Shown piece by piece: positions 10,001 to 17,192 of a stretch of DNA of 55,400 nt. The notes beneath the pieces were generated by a model. It worked only from the letters and a program-made list of their open reading frames with translations. It searched no databases and had not been told where the DNA came from. Source of the DNA: JAYEPK01 sp048569615. Lineage in GTDB: Archaea; Thermoplasmatota; Penumbrarchaeia; Penumbrarchaeales; Penumbrarchaeaceae. The first letter of the stretch is position 1. Every line of letters starts with the position of its first letter. Where the stretch lies: contig JBLIRK010000017.1 in NCBI GenBank assembly GCA_048569615.1, positions 1 through 55,400 of the forward strand. The letters run 5' to 3'. The position numbers and the translations under genes were made by a program.

Positions 10001-10164
10001 ACAACGAGATGGAGGAGCTCTCAAACGACTATCTGATAAGAAGGACGGCGGTGGACAACGACGTACCGCTCATCACGAACCTCAAGCTCGCGCAGAGATT
10101 GATGGAATCATTGAAGGTTTACGATTTCGATGCTCTCCCGATCCTTGAATGGGAGGAGACCTGA
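6994..10164 (+). CDS. carB: Carbamoyl-phosphate synthase large subunit
   Basis: CarB makes carbamoyl phosphate from bicarbonate, ammonia and two ATP. At 1,056 residues it is full length. It has two homologous ATP-grasp synthetase halves, the first opening with MVLGSGGLKIGQAGEFDYSG and the second with MVLGSGSYRIGSSVEFDWCC (near residue 548). They are separated by the oligomerisation domain. A C-terminal MGS-like allosteric domain begins near residue 925 (TALISTGPLVKKAEWLPIV). Translation starts inside the end of carA. No frameshift or missing ATP-grasp core residue is apparent. Confidence 0.97.
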   Translation: MVRKVMVLGSGGLKIGQAGEFDYSGSQALKALKEEGIETVLVNPNIATVQTTKEMADSLYLLPVDKDTVERIIEKERPDGILLGFGGQTGLNVGVELHDSGVLDRFGVKVLGTPVESIKDTEDRERFVEKLKEIGVLTARSRACSTLVKAREAAEAIGYPVMVRAAFALGGLGSGVCQNRTELDETVKKALNLAPQVLVEEYLEGWKEVEYEVVRDSFGNCITVCNMENLDPMGIHTGESIVIAPSQTLSDREYHMLREIAIRTIMHLGIIGECNIQYALSPDSCEYRVIEVNARLSRSSALASKATGYPLAYVAARLSLGRSLADLPNKVTGKTVAFFEPALDYIVVKVPRWDLERFRGIDTRIGSQMKSVGEVMAIGRGFEEALQKALRMLGTGMHGLVLNRLEFDGIEEELKNPTHRRIFAIGEAFARGMTVDEVHDLTLIDRWFLCRIRNIVEAMSSLVDGGTSLEGGLLERAKRLGFSDYQISKATGIHMDQVREKRKEKSILPVIKQIDTLAAEYPAETNYLYMTYNGTENDIEPRAGAVMVLGSGSYRIGSSVEFDWCCVTAVQTAMKEGYRTIMVNCNPETVSTDYDICDRLYFEELTFERVMDIYEFEYPEGVIVSMGGQVSNNLAPRLHGASVKILGTSPEDIDRAEDRNKFSSLLDRLGIDQPEWTEAKSLDEARTFAEKVGFPVMIRPSYVLSGAAMAVVFDTATLESYLTRATEVDPANPVVVSKFLEDAKEIEFDAVAKDGEILLYSIGEHIENAGVHSGDATVVIPPQRLYVETLRRLKQASKAIAQALNITGPFNIQYLAKENRLRVIECNLRASRTFPFASKVLRKNFIDLAVKAMLGCPVGKVESSSIDLDRVGVKAAQFSFSRLKGADPTMGVAMASTGEVGCIGPDMESAFLSALRSVGFKLGKKTALISTGPLVKKAEWLPIVRELSSRGYRLYATSGTARFMRMNGIETETLRWPSEKGFPNSLDHIRDGKIGLVINIPKNNEMEELSNDYLIRRTAVDNDVPLITNLKLAQRLMESLKVYDFDALPILEWEET

Positions 10165-10211
10165 ACCTGGGAATCCAATTTAAAGATGAAACAGCTTCAC
10201 CAAGGAGCAAA

Positions 10212-11432
10212 ATGGAGTTCGACCATGTGGTTGTCGGAGCGGGGGTCATCGGTTCGGCCACTGCGTTCCATCTCAAATCCATGGACCCGGATTCCAACAT
10301 CCTGCTCCTGGAAAGGGAGAATAGGGCAGGGGCGGGGAACACCGCAAAGAGCGCCGCCCTCTACCGGAACATATTCTCAACTGAGATCTCCAGGAAGATG
10401 GCGACATCATCGATCAGGTACTATCTGTCTCTCGGCGATAAGGTCCAGATAAAGCCGATAGGATACCTATGGCTCTTCTCGGAGGACCAGTGGAAAGCCT
10501 CTTCCCCCGCAGTCAACACATTGGACCCCCGAAGGGACGAGCTGGAGTTCATCGAAGATGCGGATATCAAGAAGATGCTCAAGATAAACACGGCGGGAGT
10601 GGGAAAATTCCCGGGAGTCGACCACGGCATATGGGGGCATCTCTGCGGCTCTCTTTCGGGCATGGGCCTTGCCCAGCATTACGCAGAATCCTTCAAGGAG
10701 CTCGGCGGTGAGCTCCGCTACGATACGGAGATCGATGAGCTCCGCCTCCGGGGAAAGGGAAGCAGGCACGCTCCATGGGATGATAAAGGGATCGAGGAGA
10801 TAGCGGACAGCTCCGGAAACACGATCTCGGCGAAGGATTACATCTTCGCAGTCGGAGCATGGTCCCAGGAGCTTCTTGGTGAGATCGGGGTATTCACAGG
10901 GGTGCTCCCAAAAAAGCGCCAGCTCTTCGGAATAAGGATCGATGACCCGGGGCAGGTCGCTTCGGGAATGGAACTCGACAAGGTCCCGGCCCTCATACTC
11001 CCAGCCGGGGGAGCCTACATCAAACCGATCCTTGACAGGAAGTTGATGATACTGGGACTTGCTGACGACCTGGGGCAGCCTTACGACATGCGTGATCCTG
11101 GTTATGACGAGGATTACTTCAAACTTGGCATAGAGCCCGTCATCGGTCATTATTTCCCCCTGCTCAGGGATTACGAGCTGAAGATGAGATGGGCGGGATA
11201 CTACGCATACCACTGGCCTGACAAGAACCCGGTCATAGAAAATATTGCGAACCTCTTCTGGTCCAGCGGAACCTCGGGATCGGGCATAATGAAGGCGGAC
11301 GCCCTGGGAAGGATAACAGCAGGCAGGGTCCTGGGAAAGAGCAATGTCTCCCTCTTTGACGGCACGATAATTGCCTCCGATATCCTGGGACTCAGGGATA
11401 GAAGGGCCGGAATGGAGAAGTTCGTTATCTGA
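10212..11432 (+). CDS. FAD-dependent oxidoreductase, DAO family
   Basis: The 406-residue protein opens with the dinucleotide-binding motif VVVGAGVIGSATAFHL and an acidic strand-2 end (ILLLERE). It has the overall layout of the D-amino-acid/sarcosine/glycerol-3-phosphate oxidase (DAO) family, with the C-terminal FAD-contacting region GTSGSGIMKADALGR. The substrate cannot be read from sequence; an amino acid or 2-hydroxyacid is typical. The ATG at 10212 follows AAGGAG at 10202-10207, and an earlier in-frame start would overlap carB. The gap from carB is 47 bases, so it may be co-transcribed without being in the pathway. Confidence 0.85.
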   Translation: MEFDHVVVGAGVIGSATAFHLKSMDPDSNILLLERENRAGAGNTAKSAALYRNIFSTEISRKMATSSIRYYLSLGDKVQIKPIGYLWLFSEDQWKASSPAVNTLDPRRDELEFIEDADIKKMLKINTAGVGKFPGVDHGIWGHLCGSLSGMGLAQHYAESFKELGGELRYDTEIDELRLRGKGSRHAPWDDKGIEEIADSSGNTISAKDYIFAVGAWSQELLGEIGVFTGVLPKKRQLFGIRIDDPGQVASGMELDKVPALILPAGGAYIKPILDRKLMILGLADDLGQPYDMRDPGYDEDYFKLGIEPVIGHYFPLLRDYELKMRWAGYYAYHWPDKNPVIENIANLFWSSGTSGSGIMKADALGRITAGRVLGKSNVSLFDGTIIASDILGLRDRRAGMEKFVI

Positions 11433-11491
11433 ATCGTGTCCCGACAATCACACATGATAATTACACCCTGATGCATTACGGGTCGAGCCAT

Positions 11492-12436
11492 ATGTCCATT
11501 TTGGATCTCTTATCGGGGAAGAAGAGGATGGTAACCTACCAGAAGGTGAAGTCCATGGTCAAGAAGGGAGAGGTGGCGGAGCTCGTGCTATCCATGGACC
11601 ACGCCTCACCGACGGTCCTTCCCTTCGTACTCAAGGCCCTCCGCGAGTTCTCCGAGAAGGGCGAATCCGAGCTGATGGTGAGGCTTGACATTACCAGCAG
11701 GCTGAGAAGGATTCTCGAGAGTGAAGACGAGGTCTCAAAGAAAGAGGTCGTGTTCCTACTGGGATCACTTATCTCCCAGGGGTACGGCAAAAGGATACTG
11801 GATGAAAGCACGGTCTCCCTTACAATGGGAATGCTGAGGGATGATACGCCCGTTTTCAACATCTCCATTATCTACTTGGTCCCGGTCTTCATCGATCTCG
11901 GATTCTCGGATCAGGTAGTGAGCGACACAGCCCTGCAGACCTTCAGGCTCCAACTCGAAAGGGAGGACCGTGATTCCCTCTACTACACCCTATGTGCGGT
12001 AGATTCCGTCACAGCGGCAGGTTACGAGCAGAACATATCCAGAGCCGGTTTCGAGGAGCATCTGAAGAGATTGAAGTGGAACCAGGACTTCGACATCAGC
12101 TCATTGGCCAGTAATACCTTCATCAGGATCCAGAAATGGAAGGACATTGGTTTGAGGAAGGGGAATGTGATGAGGTCTTCCGAAGAGCTGATCGATGAAA
12201 AGGTCCTTCAGGAGAGGAAGGAGGAGAAGCTGGAGGACAGGACAACACAGGAAGGCTACCTGAGGCCTAAAAGGGGAGCCGGCAGGAAGACAGCTAAGAA
12301 ATCCAGGTTCACATCCAATGGAAAAAAGGTCCAGACCAGGGAGGACAAGGAGGAGATCGTTGAGTTAAAGAAGCCGACAAGCACCCCATCCCTGGAATAT
12401 ATGAAGAGGATTCGATCGGAGGAGAAGGACACATGA
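11492..12436 (+). CDS. Armadillo/HEAT-like repeat protein (paralogue 1)
   Basis: This 314-residue protein is almost all alpha-helical in its first ~225 residues. Paired amphipathic helices such as VLPFVLKALREFSEKG and VVFLLGSLISQGYGKRILD are typical of ARM/HEAT solenoids that bind proteins. A basic, Lys/Arg-rich, low-complexity tail follows (RPKRGAGRKTAKKSR). The SQGYGKRIL segment recurs as SQGYEKAIL in the next gene, showing paralogy. The ATG at 11492 or the one at 11471 could be used; neither has a clear ribosome binding site. Function unknown. Confidence 0.65.
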   Translation: MSILDLLSGKKRMVTYQKVKSMVKKGEVAELVLSMDHASPTVLPFVLKALREFSEKGESELMVRLDITSRLRRILESEDEVSKKEVVFLLGSLISQGYGKRILDESTVSLTMGMLRDDTPVFNISIIYLVPVFIDLGFSDQVVSDTALQTFRLQLEREDRDSLYYTLCAVDSVTAAGYEQNISRAGFEEHLKRLKWNQDFDISSLASNTFIRIQKWKDIGLRKGNVMRSSEELIDEKVLQERKEEKLEDRTTQEGYLRPKRGAGRKTAKKSRFTSNGKKVQTREDKEEIVELKKPTSTPSLEYMKRIRSEEKDT

Positions 12437-12504
12437 GTACCTGTATATTGGGATAGGATCAAGATCAGGGAGAAAATGCTTGTTGCACAAGTGTACAAAA
12501 CTAC

Positions 12505-12512
12505 TTTTATAC
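12505..12512 (+). promoter_or_regulatory. TATA box for armadillo paralogue 2
   Basis: TTTTATAC lies 49-56 bases before the ATG at 12561, within the 124-base gap between the two paralogues. The second gene therefore probably has its own promoter and a leader of about 25 bases. Confidence 0.4.
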
Positions 12513-12560
12513 TATGGATTAAAATCCAAAATAGGGAAGAAATTGACCTAGGATGGTCAT

Positions 12561-13490
12561 ATGGGGCTGAATTCCATAATGAAGAGTGGTGTGATACAGC
12601 CGAGCCCGGTACAGATCGACCACATGATGAGATCGAAGAAGACAAGGGAGCTCGTAGAGCTCCTGGATACGACCAAATCCAATCTCCATCTTGTTATCGA
12701 ATCACTGATCTTTCTTTCCGAGGATGGAAAATGCGACGAGATAATCTGCATGGGCGGCATCCCCAAGGCAGTAAGAATAATGAAAAAAGGTACATTGATG
12801 GAGAAGAAGAACGCGGCAAAACTGATTCATTCGCTCATTGACCACAACCGCATGGACCTCGTACTTGCGGACAACGAGGTAATTGGTGCAATGCTTGGCC
12901 TGACGGAGAAGGCGGATCCGGACCTCATGTGGACCATCGCATACTGCTGCGCAGGCTTCTGCTCCATGGGCGGTGAGATGGTCGTAGCATACTATGATGG
13001 GGTCAGGAGGCTGACCGACTGCCTGAGGGAGGGTGCGGAGCCGACCAAGCACAGCGCTCTCTACTGCCTCAACATACTTGCATCCCAGGGTTACGAGAAA
13101 GCGATCTTAAAAACCGACATCGTCACCCAGCTCAACGGTCTTCTTGTAAACGCCAATATAGGAATATCCTCACTTGCCCGGAACCTCCTGACCCATCTGT
13201 ACAATTATCAGGAGAACGGGAAGGACGGCGGAGAAGGATTGCCCGAGGTGAAACCGGACTTCGAGGTCTATATCAGACCCAATGTAAGGAAGGACAGGAT
13301 ACATTCAAGGGATGGCGACATCCTCGATTCGAATGGAAGGTCCCTGATCAAGAAGGACGAAGAAGAGCTTGAGATCTCAAAGCCCGAACCCGGAAGGAGC
13401 TCGTTCTTCTCGGCCGAGGGGGTGAGGTCCGGGAGCCTGGAGAGCCCCCTGGATCGATCCAATCCCACGGGCAAGCCTTCTCCCGGATGA
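12561..13490 (+). CDS. Armadillo/HEAT-like repeat protein (paralogue 2)
   Basis: The 309-residue protein has ARM-like helical repeats through residue ~220. Examples are LVELLDTTKSNLHLVIESLI and IICMGGIPKAVRIMKKG; the latter matches the classic armadillo pattern of a Gly-Gly-Ile-Pro turn before a helix. A charged, Ser/Gly/Pro-rich tail follows. It shares its layout and the SQGYEKAIL segment with the upstream gene and is most likely a tandem duplicate. The role is probably scaffolding; no partner can be named. The gene converges on the leftward surface-protein gene at 13578. Confidence 0.65.
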   Translation: MGLNSIMKSGVIQPSPVQIDHMMRSKKTRELVELLDTTKSNLHLVIESLIFLSEDGKCDEIICMGGIPKAVRIMKKGTLMEKKNAAKLIHSLIDHNRMDLVLADNEVIGAMLGLTEKADPDLMWTIAYCCAGFCSMGGEMVVAYYDGVRRLTDCLREGAEPTKHSALYCLNILASQGYEKAILKTDIVTQLNGLLVNANIGISSLARNLLTHLYNYQENGKDGGEGLPEVKPDFEVYIRPNVRKDRIHSRDGDILDSNGRSLIKKDEEELEISKPEPGRSSFFSAEGVRSGSLESPLDRSNPTGKPSPG

Positions 13491-13519
13491 AGGATCGGGG
13501 ACTTTCTTAAAGAACCATA

Positions 13520-13562
13520 ATTTTTTTTAAAAAAAAAGGGGAAGGCAGAGGTGCCTTCCCCC
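13520..13562 (-). terminator. Hairpin plus U-tract terminator for the leftward gene; T8 run for the rightward gene
   Basis: A perfect 10-bp stem GGGGAAGGCA/TGCCTTCCCC (13538-13547 with 13552-13561) has a 4-base loop. Read on the minus strand it is followed at once by nine T residues (complement of 13529-13537). It lies 16 bases after the stop of the leftward gene. The plus strand has its own T8 run at 13521-13528 after the armadillo gene. Both transcripts could therefore end here. Confidence 0.7.
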
Positions 13563-13577
13563 TATGCAATCTTACCT

Positions 13578-16268
13578 TCACTCTGCGTGGGAGATGGGGA
13601 GTTCGTCCTCGTCGAGGTCTTCGACCTCGTAATCCTCGGTGATATCGATCTCCTCTTCCTCCTCCCCGTAGAAGTCCTCTTCCTCCCCGGTCTCCTCCTC
13701 CTCTTCGAAGGTGGCTCCGCAGTCGGGACACTCCATGGCGTCGCCGGGTATGGAAGCTCCGCACTCGGGGCATTCGAAGAGGTCCTCCTCGAACTCAGCT
13801 CCGCAGGCCGGGCAAATCGTATCCTCGCCCTCGACGACAGATCCGCACTGAGGACATAGGAATTCGCCCTCGGTGTATTCGTCATATCCGGCTCCGGCGT
13901 AGGAAGGCTCCCTTCTCCCGCCGAAGTGGGGCCGTCTGCCGATCTCCTCGGCCTCAACCGGCTCCTCACGTTTGCTGTACCAGAGCCAGATACCGATGAG
14001 AACTATGAGGACCACCAGGAATATTATAACGATTATCCAGATTATCTGGTTGTTATTGTCGTCTCCACCGTCCTTCTCCTCCTTGACCAGCCTGATGGGG
14101 TTGGTGATAGTATAGGTTTCGCCGGCGGTTATGTCGATCTCGGTCGTATAGGCCTTGTAGCCGTTGACGGTGACGGTCATGGTCCACTTTCCAGCCTCAA
14201 GGTCGGTGATCTCGAAGCTGCCATCAAGTTGCGGCTGCTTTGTCTTCGAATCGGTGAGTCCCTTCTTGACCTCTATGGTCACCTGGCTGGGAAGGAACGG
14301 CTCTCCGTTCTCATCCAGGATTATGCCCGCAACGGCTCCCGTGGTCACGAGGACCTTGGTCTCGAAGGACCAGGTGAATCCCTCGAATATATTGGAAGGA
14401 TCGGACGCCTTGATATCAGGATCAAGGGAGACCGAGTATCTGGTTTCGTATTCGAGGTTCTGGCTGGGGGTGAAGTAGGCCGTATAGGTGCTTGCTTGGT
14501 AGGTGACCGCTCCGTCGATCCTTACACCTCCGGGGGCGGAAAGTATGAACGTTGTCATGTTGATGGTCGTCCCGTCCATGGGTACAGGGAACTTGGCATT
14601 TATCACGGCATCCAGCGGGACCTCGTTCTCATCGTCCCCCGGATAGAAGGTAAGAAGCTCTATGGTGGTTATCTCCGCCTCGGTTGTGAACGTGATGACA
14701 ACCGGTCCGGGGAAGTAATCGCCGTTTATGTCCGTGATCCAGGAGGTGACCTCCAGCTGGTAATCGGTGGAATAATCCAGCGGGTCCTCCGGGGTCATTA
14801 TAACTGTGTAGTCATCGTCGTCGAAGGTATAGAAGACCGATACCACCGTTCCTGTTGTGAGCTTCCTGAGCACAAGGCTTCCCTGGTCGACAGAGTCCCT
14901 GTCGATCTGCCTCGTGAAGAATACCGCAATGGAGTCAAAGACGGGGAAGCCCGGCTCTCCGTCGGGGACGGAGAAGCTGACGCTGAACTCCTCCTCACCC
15001 AGCTTGAGATCGAGCTCGTTCCATGTCTGGGATGCCAGCTCCTTGACCTTCTCGTCGTCCACATAACCGGATAGAGAGGCGGTGACCGTTGCGTTCTCAG
15101 CCGGGAGCTCCTCGAACTCGTAATATCCGGTAGAGTTGGTGTTCACGGTGAAGAGCGGGTAGCCCGATATGGTCACAACCACCAGGGCCCCGGAGGCGGG
15201 GGCGCCGTCCGGGAGATCGACCTCTCCCCTCAATCCGCAGATATTGAGCGGAGTCAATGTTGCATTGACGATCTGAGTTTCTCCCTCCACGACAGTGACC
15301 TCTTCGAAGTACTCGCTCACCCACATCATGTAGAATGAAACGTTGTAGGTGCCTTCGGGAACATCGAAGAAGGAGTAGTAGCCGTCAGCATCCGTCGTCG
15401 CGGTGAGCTCCGGAGCGGTGGATACGGTCACTTCCACCCCGGGTATCGGATCCTCATCGTCGGTGGTCACCCATCCCTGGATGGACGGAGGATTGTCGAT
15501 CTCAAATGTTTTCATGTCAATGTTGTTGAGCTCGTTGTATATGTCGTAGTTGACCGAGAAGACGGCCTCATATGAGCCCGGGGTGTCCGGTGTCCATGCC
15601 GGGAAGGAAACAGGCCAGACAGTTCCCGGGTCCTGTCCGGGGCTTGCCACGGTCAGGACCTGTATGGATTCATCATAGACCGGTGTCTCTCCGGGCATTC
15701 CTATCACAAGCCCCACTTCCACATCATCGGCGAAGGAGAAGACATTCCCGTCGTATGAGACGTTGCAACGAGGGATGATATCTTCTCCCAGGGGATAGCT
15801 GTCCTCTTCGAAGGACAAGCCCATCACTCCGATATCGATCACATCAAGGACCTCCGCGGGAATCTCCGCCATGGTCTCGGATGCACCGATGGTCGCATTG
15901 ACGAGAATGTTGAAAGTATCCTCGATCAGGTCCAAGTCCACAAGATCTATCGTGGTCTGGGATCCGTTTGGTATGTAGACCATCTCCGTTACCATCTCGT
16001 AGTGAAAAACGGTGTCGTTGCTTTCAAAGGTCACGTTGATGAAGAAGTCCACCCAGCTTATGAACTCCCCGTTGCCGGTATTGTTCAGGCGGACGGAAAT
16101 GGTATGAATTCCTGAAGCATATTCCCCGCTGGGGCCCACAAATCCGTCCAACATCACTTCAAGAATCTCCGCATCTCCTTCCCTCGTCGGCTCCTCTGCC
16201 GATATAGCTGGTACGAAGGCCAATAAGACCATCAGTAGCGCGATTGAGAAAACGAGCCTCTTTTCCAT
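13578..16268 (-). CDS. Large surface protein: Ig-like and carboxypeptidase-regulatory-like ectodomain, one TM, cytoplasmic zinc ribbons
   Basis: The 896-residue product begins with a signal peptide (KRLVFSIALLMVLLAFVPAISA). CARDB-like repeats follow, then carboxypeptidase-regulatory-like folds (IQGWVTTDDEDPIPGVEVTV, GYYSFFDVPEGTYNVSF). Further on are SbsA/Big_5-type Ig domains (DSIAVFFTRQIDRDSVDQGS, DAVINAKFPVPMDGTTINM). A single transmembrane helix (IIWIIVIIFLVVLIVLIGIWLWY) leads to a ~110-residue tail with four paired CPxCG knuckles and a long Glu/Asp-rich end. The start at 16268 has SD GGGAGGG. The predicted topology puts the zinc ribbons in the cytoplasm, an unusual location for a surface adhesin-like protein. 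Function unknown. Confidence 0.8.
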   Translation of the reverse strand: MEKRLVFSIALLMVLLAFVPAISAEEPTREGDAEILEVMLDGFVGPSGEYASGIHTISVRLNNTGNGEFISWVDFFINVTFESNDTVFHYEMVTEMVYIPNGSQTTIDLVDLDLIEDTFNILVNATIGASETMAEIPAEVLDVIDIGVMGLSFEEDSYPLGEDIIPRCNVSYDGNVFSFADDVEVGLVIGMPGETPVYDESIQVLTVASPGQDPGTVWPVSFPAWTPDTPGSYEAVFSVNYDIYNELNNIDMKTFEIDNPPSIQGWVTTDDEDPIPGVEVTVSTAPELTATTDADGYYSFFDVPEGTYNVSFYMMWVSEYFEEVTVVEGETQIVNATLTPLNICGLRGEVDLPDGAPASGALVVVTISGYPLFTVNTNSTGYYEFEELPAENATVTASLSGYVDDEKVKELASQTWNELDLKLGEEEFSVSFSVPDGEPGFPVFDSIAVFFTRQIDRDSVDQGSLVLRKLTTGTVVSVFYTFDDDDYTVIMTPEDPLDYSTDYQLEVTSWITDINGDYFPGPVVITFTTEAEITTIELLTFYPGDDENEVPLDAVINAKFPVPMDGTTINMTTFILSAPGGVRIDGAVTYQASTYTAYFTPSQNLEYETRYSVSLDPDIKASDPSNIFEGFTWSFETKVLVTTGAVAGIILDENGEPFLPSQVTIEVKKGLTDSKTKQPQLDGSFEITDLEAGKWTMTVTVNGYKAYTTEIDITAGETYTITNPIRLVKEEKDGGDDNNNQIIWIIVIIFLVVLIVLIGIWLWYSKREEPVEAEEIGRRPHFGGRREPSYAGAGYDEYTEGEFLCPQCGSVVEGEDTICPACGAEFEEDLFECPECGASIPGDAMECPDCGATFEEEEETGEEEDFYGEEEEEIDITEDYEVEDLDEDELPISHAE

Positions 16269-16381
16269 ATTATTACCCTCCCTGACGTGCGAAGTGACCT
16301 GAGATCTCATCCCCGTGGCATTCCCAGGTGCTGCCCCGCACCCAAATCTTGTGCTGTTGTGCCAAATGGATGTACGATTAT

Positions 16382-16398
16382 ATATTATGTTCTAATAT
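16382..16398. promoter_or_regulatory. Palindrome ATATTA-N5-TAATAT between divergent genes
   Basis: A perfect 6+6 inverted repeat with a 5-base spacer lies in the ~260-base region between the leftward surface-protein gene and hypB. It could be an operator for either promoter or simply AT-rich promoter sequence. Confidence 0.3.
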
Positions 16399-16485
16399 GG
16401 TACAGGATTGCGAAATATACCATAAAAGGAAGCTTATTAAAAATCGAAACAATCTCTTCGTGCATCGGGGATGCTACCAACCCCG

Positions 16486-16493
16486 TTAAATAA
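16486..16493 (+). promoter_or_regulatory. TATA box for the hyp cluster
   Basis: TTAAATAA lies 34-41 bases before the hypB ATG, giving a predicted leader of about 12 bases. Confidence 0.4.
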
Positions 16494-16526
16494 TGGGAAT
16501 CCATAGGACCATTCAAGGGATCCCAC

Positions 16527-17180
16527 ATGCACCAAGTTGTTTCGGTAGATATGGAAAAGGACCTCCTGGAGGCCAACAGGAGGCTGGCGGATGAGAACCA
16601 TCGGCTGCTGAAGGGAAAGGGCATCAGGTCGATCGACCTCATGGGCTCCATCGGCTCGGGAAAGACCATGTTGATAGAGCGCATGGCGGCCCTCCTCAAA
16701 GGGAGAGGCGTAAAACCGGCCGTGATCACCGGGGACGTCGCCGGGGATGATGACTACAGGAGGGTATCATCCCTCGGTATGCCGGCCGTGAATGTCAACA
16801 CGGGGAAGGAATGCCATATCGATGCCCATCTGGCGGAACACGCCCTCGAGGACCTTGACCTCGATTCCATCGATGTGCTCTTCATAGAGAACGTCGGGAA
16901 CCTGGTCTGCCCGGCCGATTTTCCACTTGGCACCGACATGCGGGCCGTGGTCATCTCAGTGACCGAGGGCGATGACATGGTCAGGAAGCATCCCGTGATT
17001 TTCCGTGAGGCGGACGTTGTGGTGATCAACAAGAAGGACCTTGCAGGTGTGATGGAGGTGGACATAGGCCTGCTGAAGAGGGACCTCGATACGGTCAAAC
17101 CGGGGGCGAAGGTCGTTGTCACAGATGCCAAGCATGGTGAAGGGATTGAAGAGCTTGCGAAGGCCATGGGGCTTATCTGA
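16527..17180 (+). CDS. hypB: Hydrogenase/urease nickel incorporation GTPase HypB
   Basis: HypB is the GTPase that, with HypA, delivers nickel to [NiFe]-hydrogenase. The 217-residue protein has the P-loop GSIGSGKT (40-47), the metal site Cys96-His97 in KECHIDAH together with Cys128 in ENVGNLVCP, and the G4 motif NKKD. The Cys/His/Cys metal ligands sit almost exactly where they do in the Methanocaldococcus enzyme. The N-terminal CxxCGC nickel motif and His-rich stretch of some bacterial HypBs are absent, as expected for archaea. It is first in the hyp cluster, 12 bases before hypF. Confidence 0.95.
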   Translation: MHQVVSVDMEKDLLEANRRLADENHRLLKGKGIRSIDLMGSIGSGKTMLIERMAALLKGRGVKPAVITGDVAGDDDYRRVSSLGMPAVNVNTGKECHIDAHLAEHALEDLDLDSIDVLFIENVGNLVCPADFPLGTDMRAVVISVTEGDDMVRKHPVIFREADVVVINKKDLAGVMEVDIGLLKRDLDTVKPGAKVVVTDAKHGEGIEELAKAMGLI

Positions 17181-17192
17181 ATATTTGAAGGC

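Noticed and set aside
10467..11447. 326-codon open frame antisense to the FAD oxidoreductase
   Set aside because: It covers a clear DAO-family gene and shows no domain of its own.
13926..15074. 382-codon open frame antisense to the zinc-ribbon surface protein
   Set aside because: Low-complexity Val/Gly/Asp-rich translation is typical of a mirror of an acidic secreted protein.
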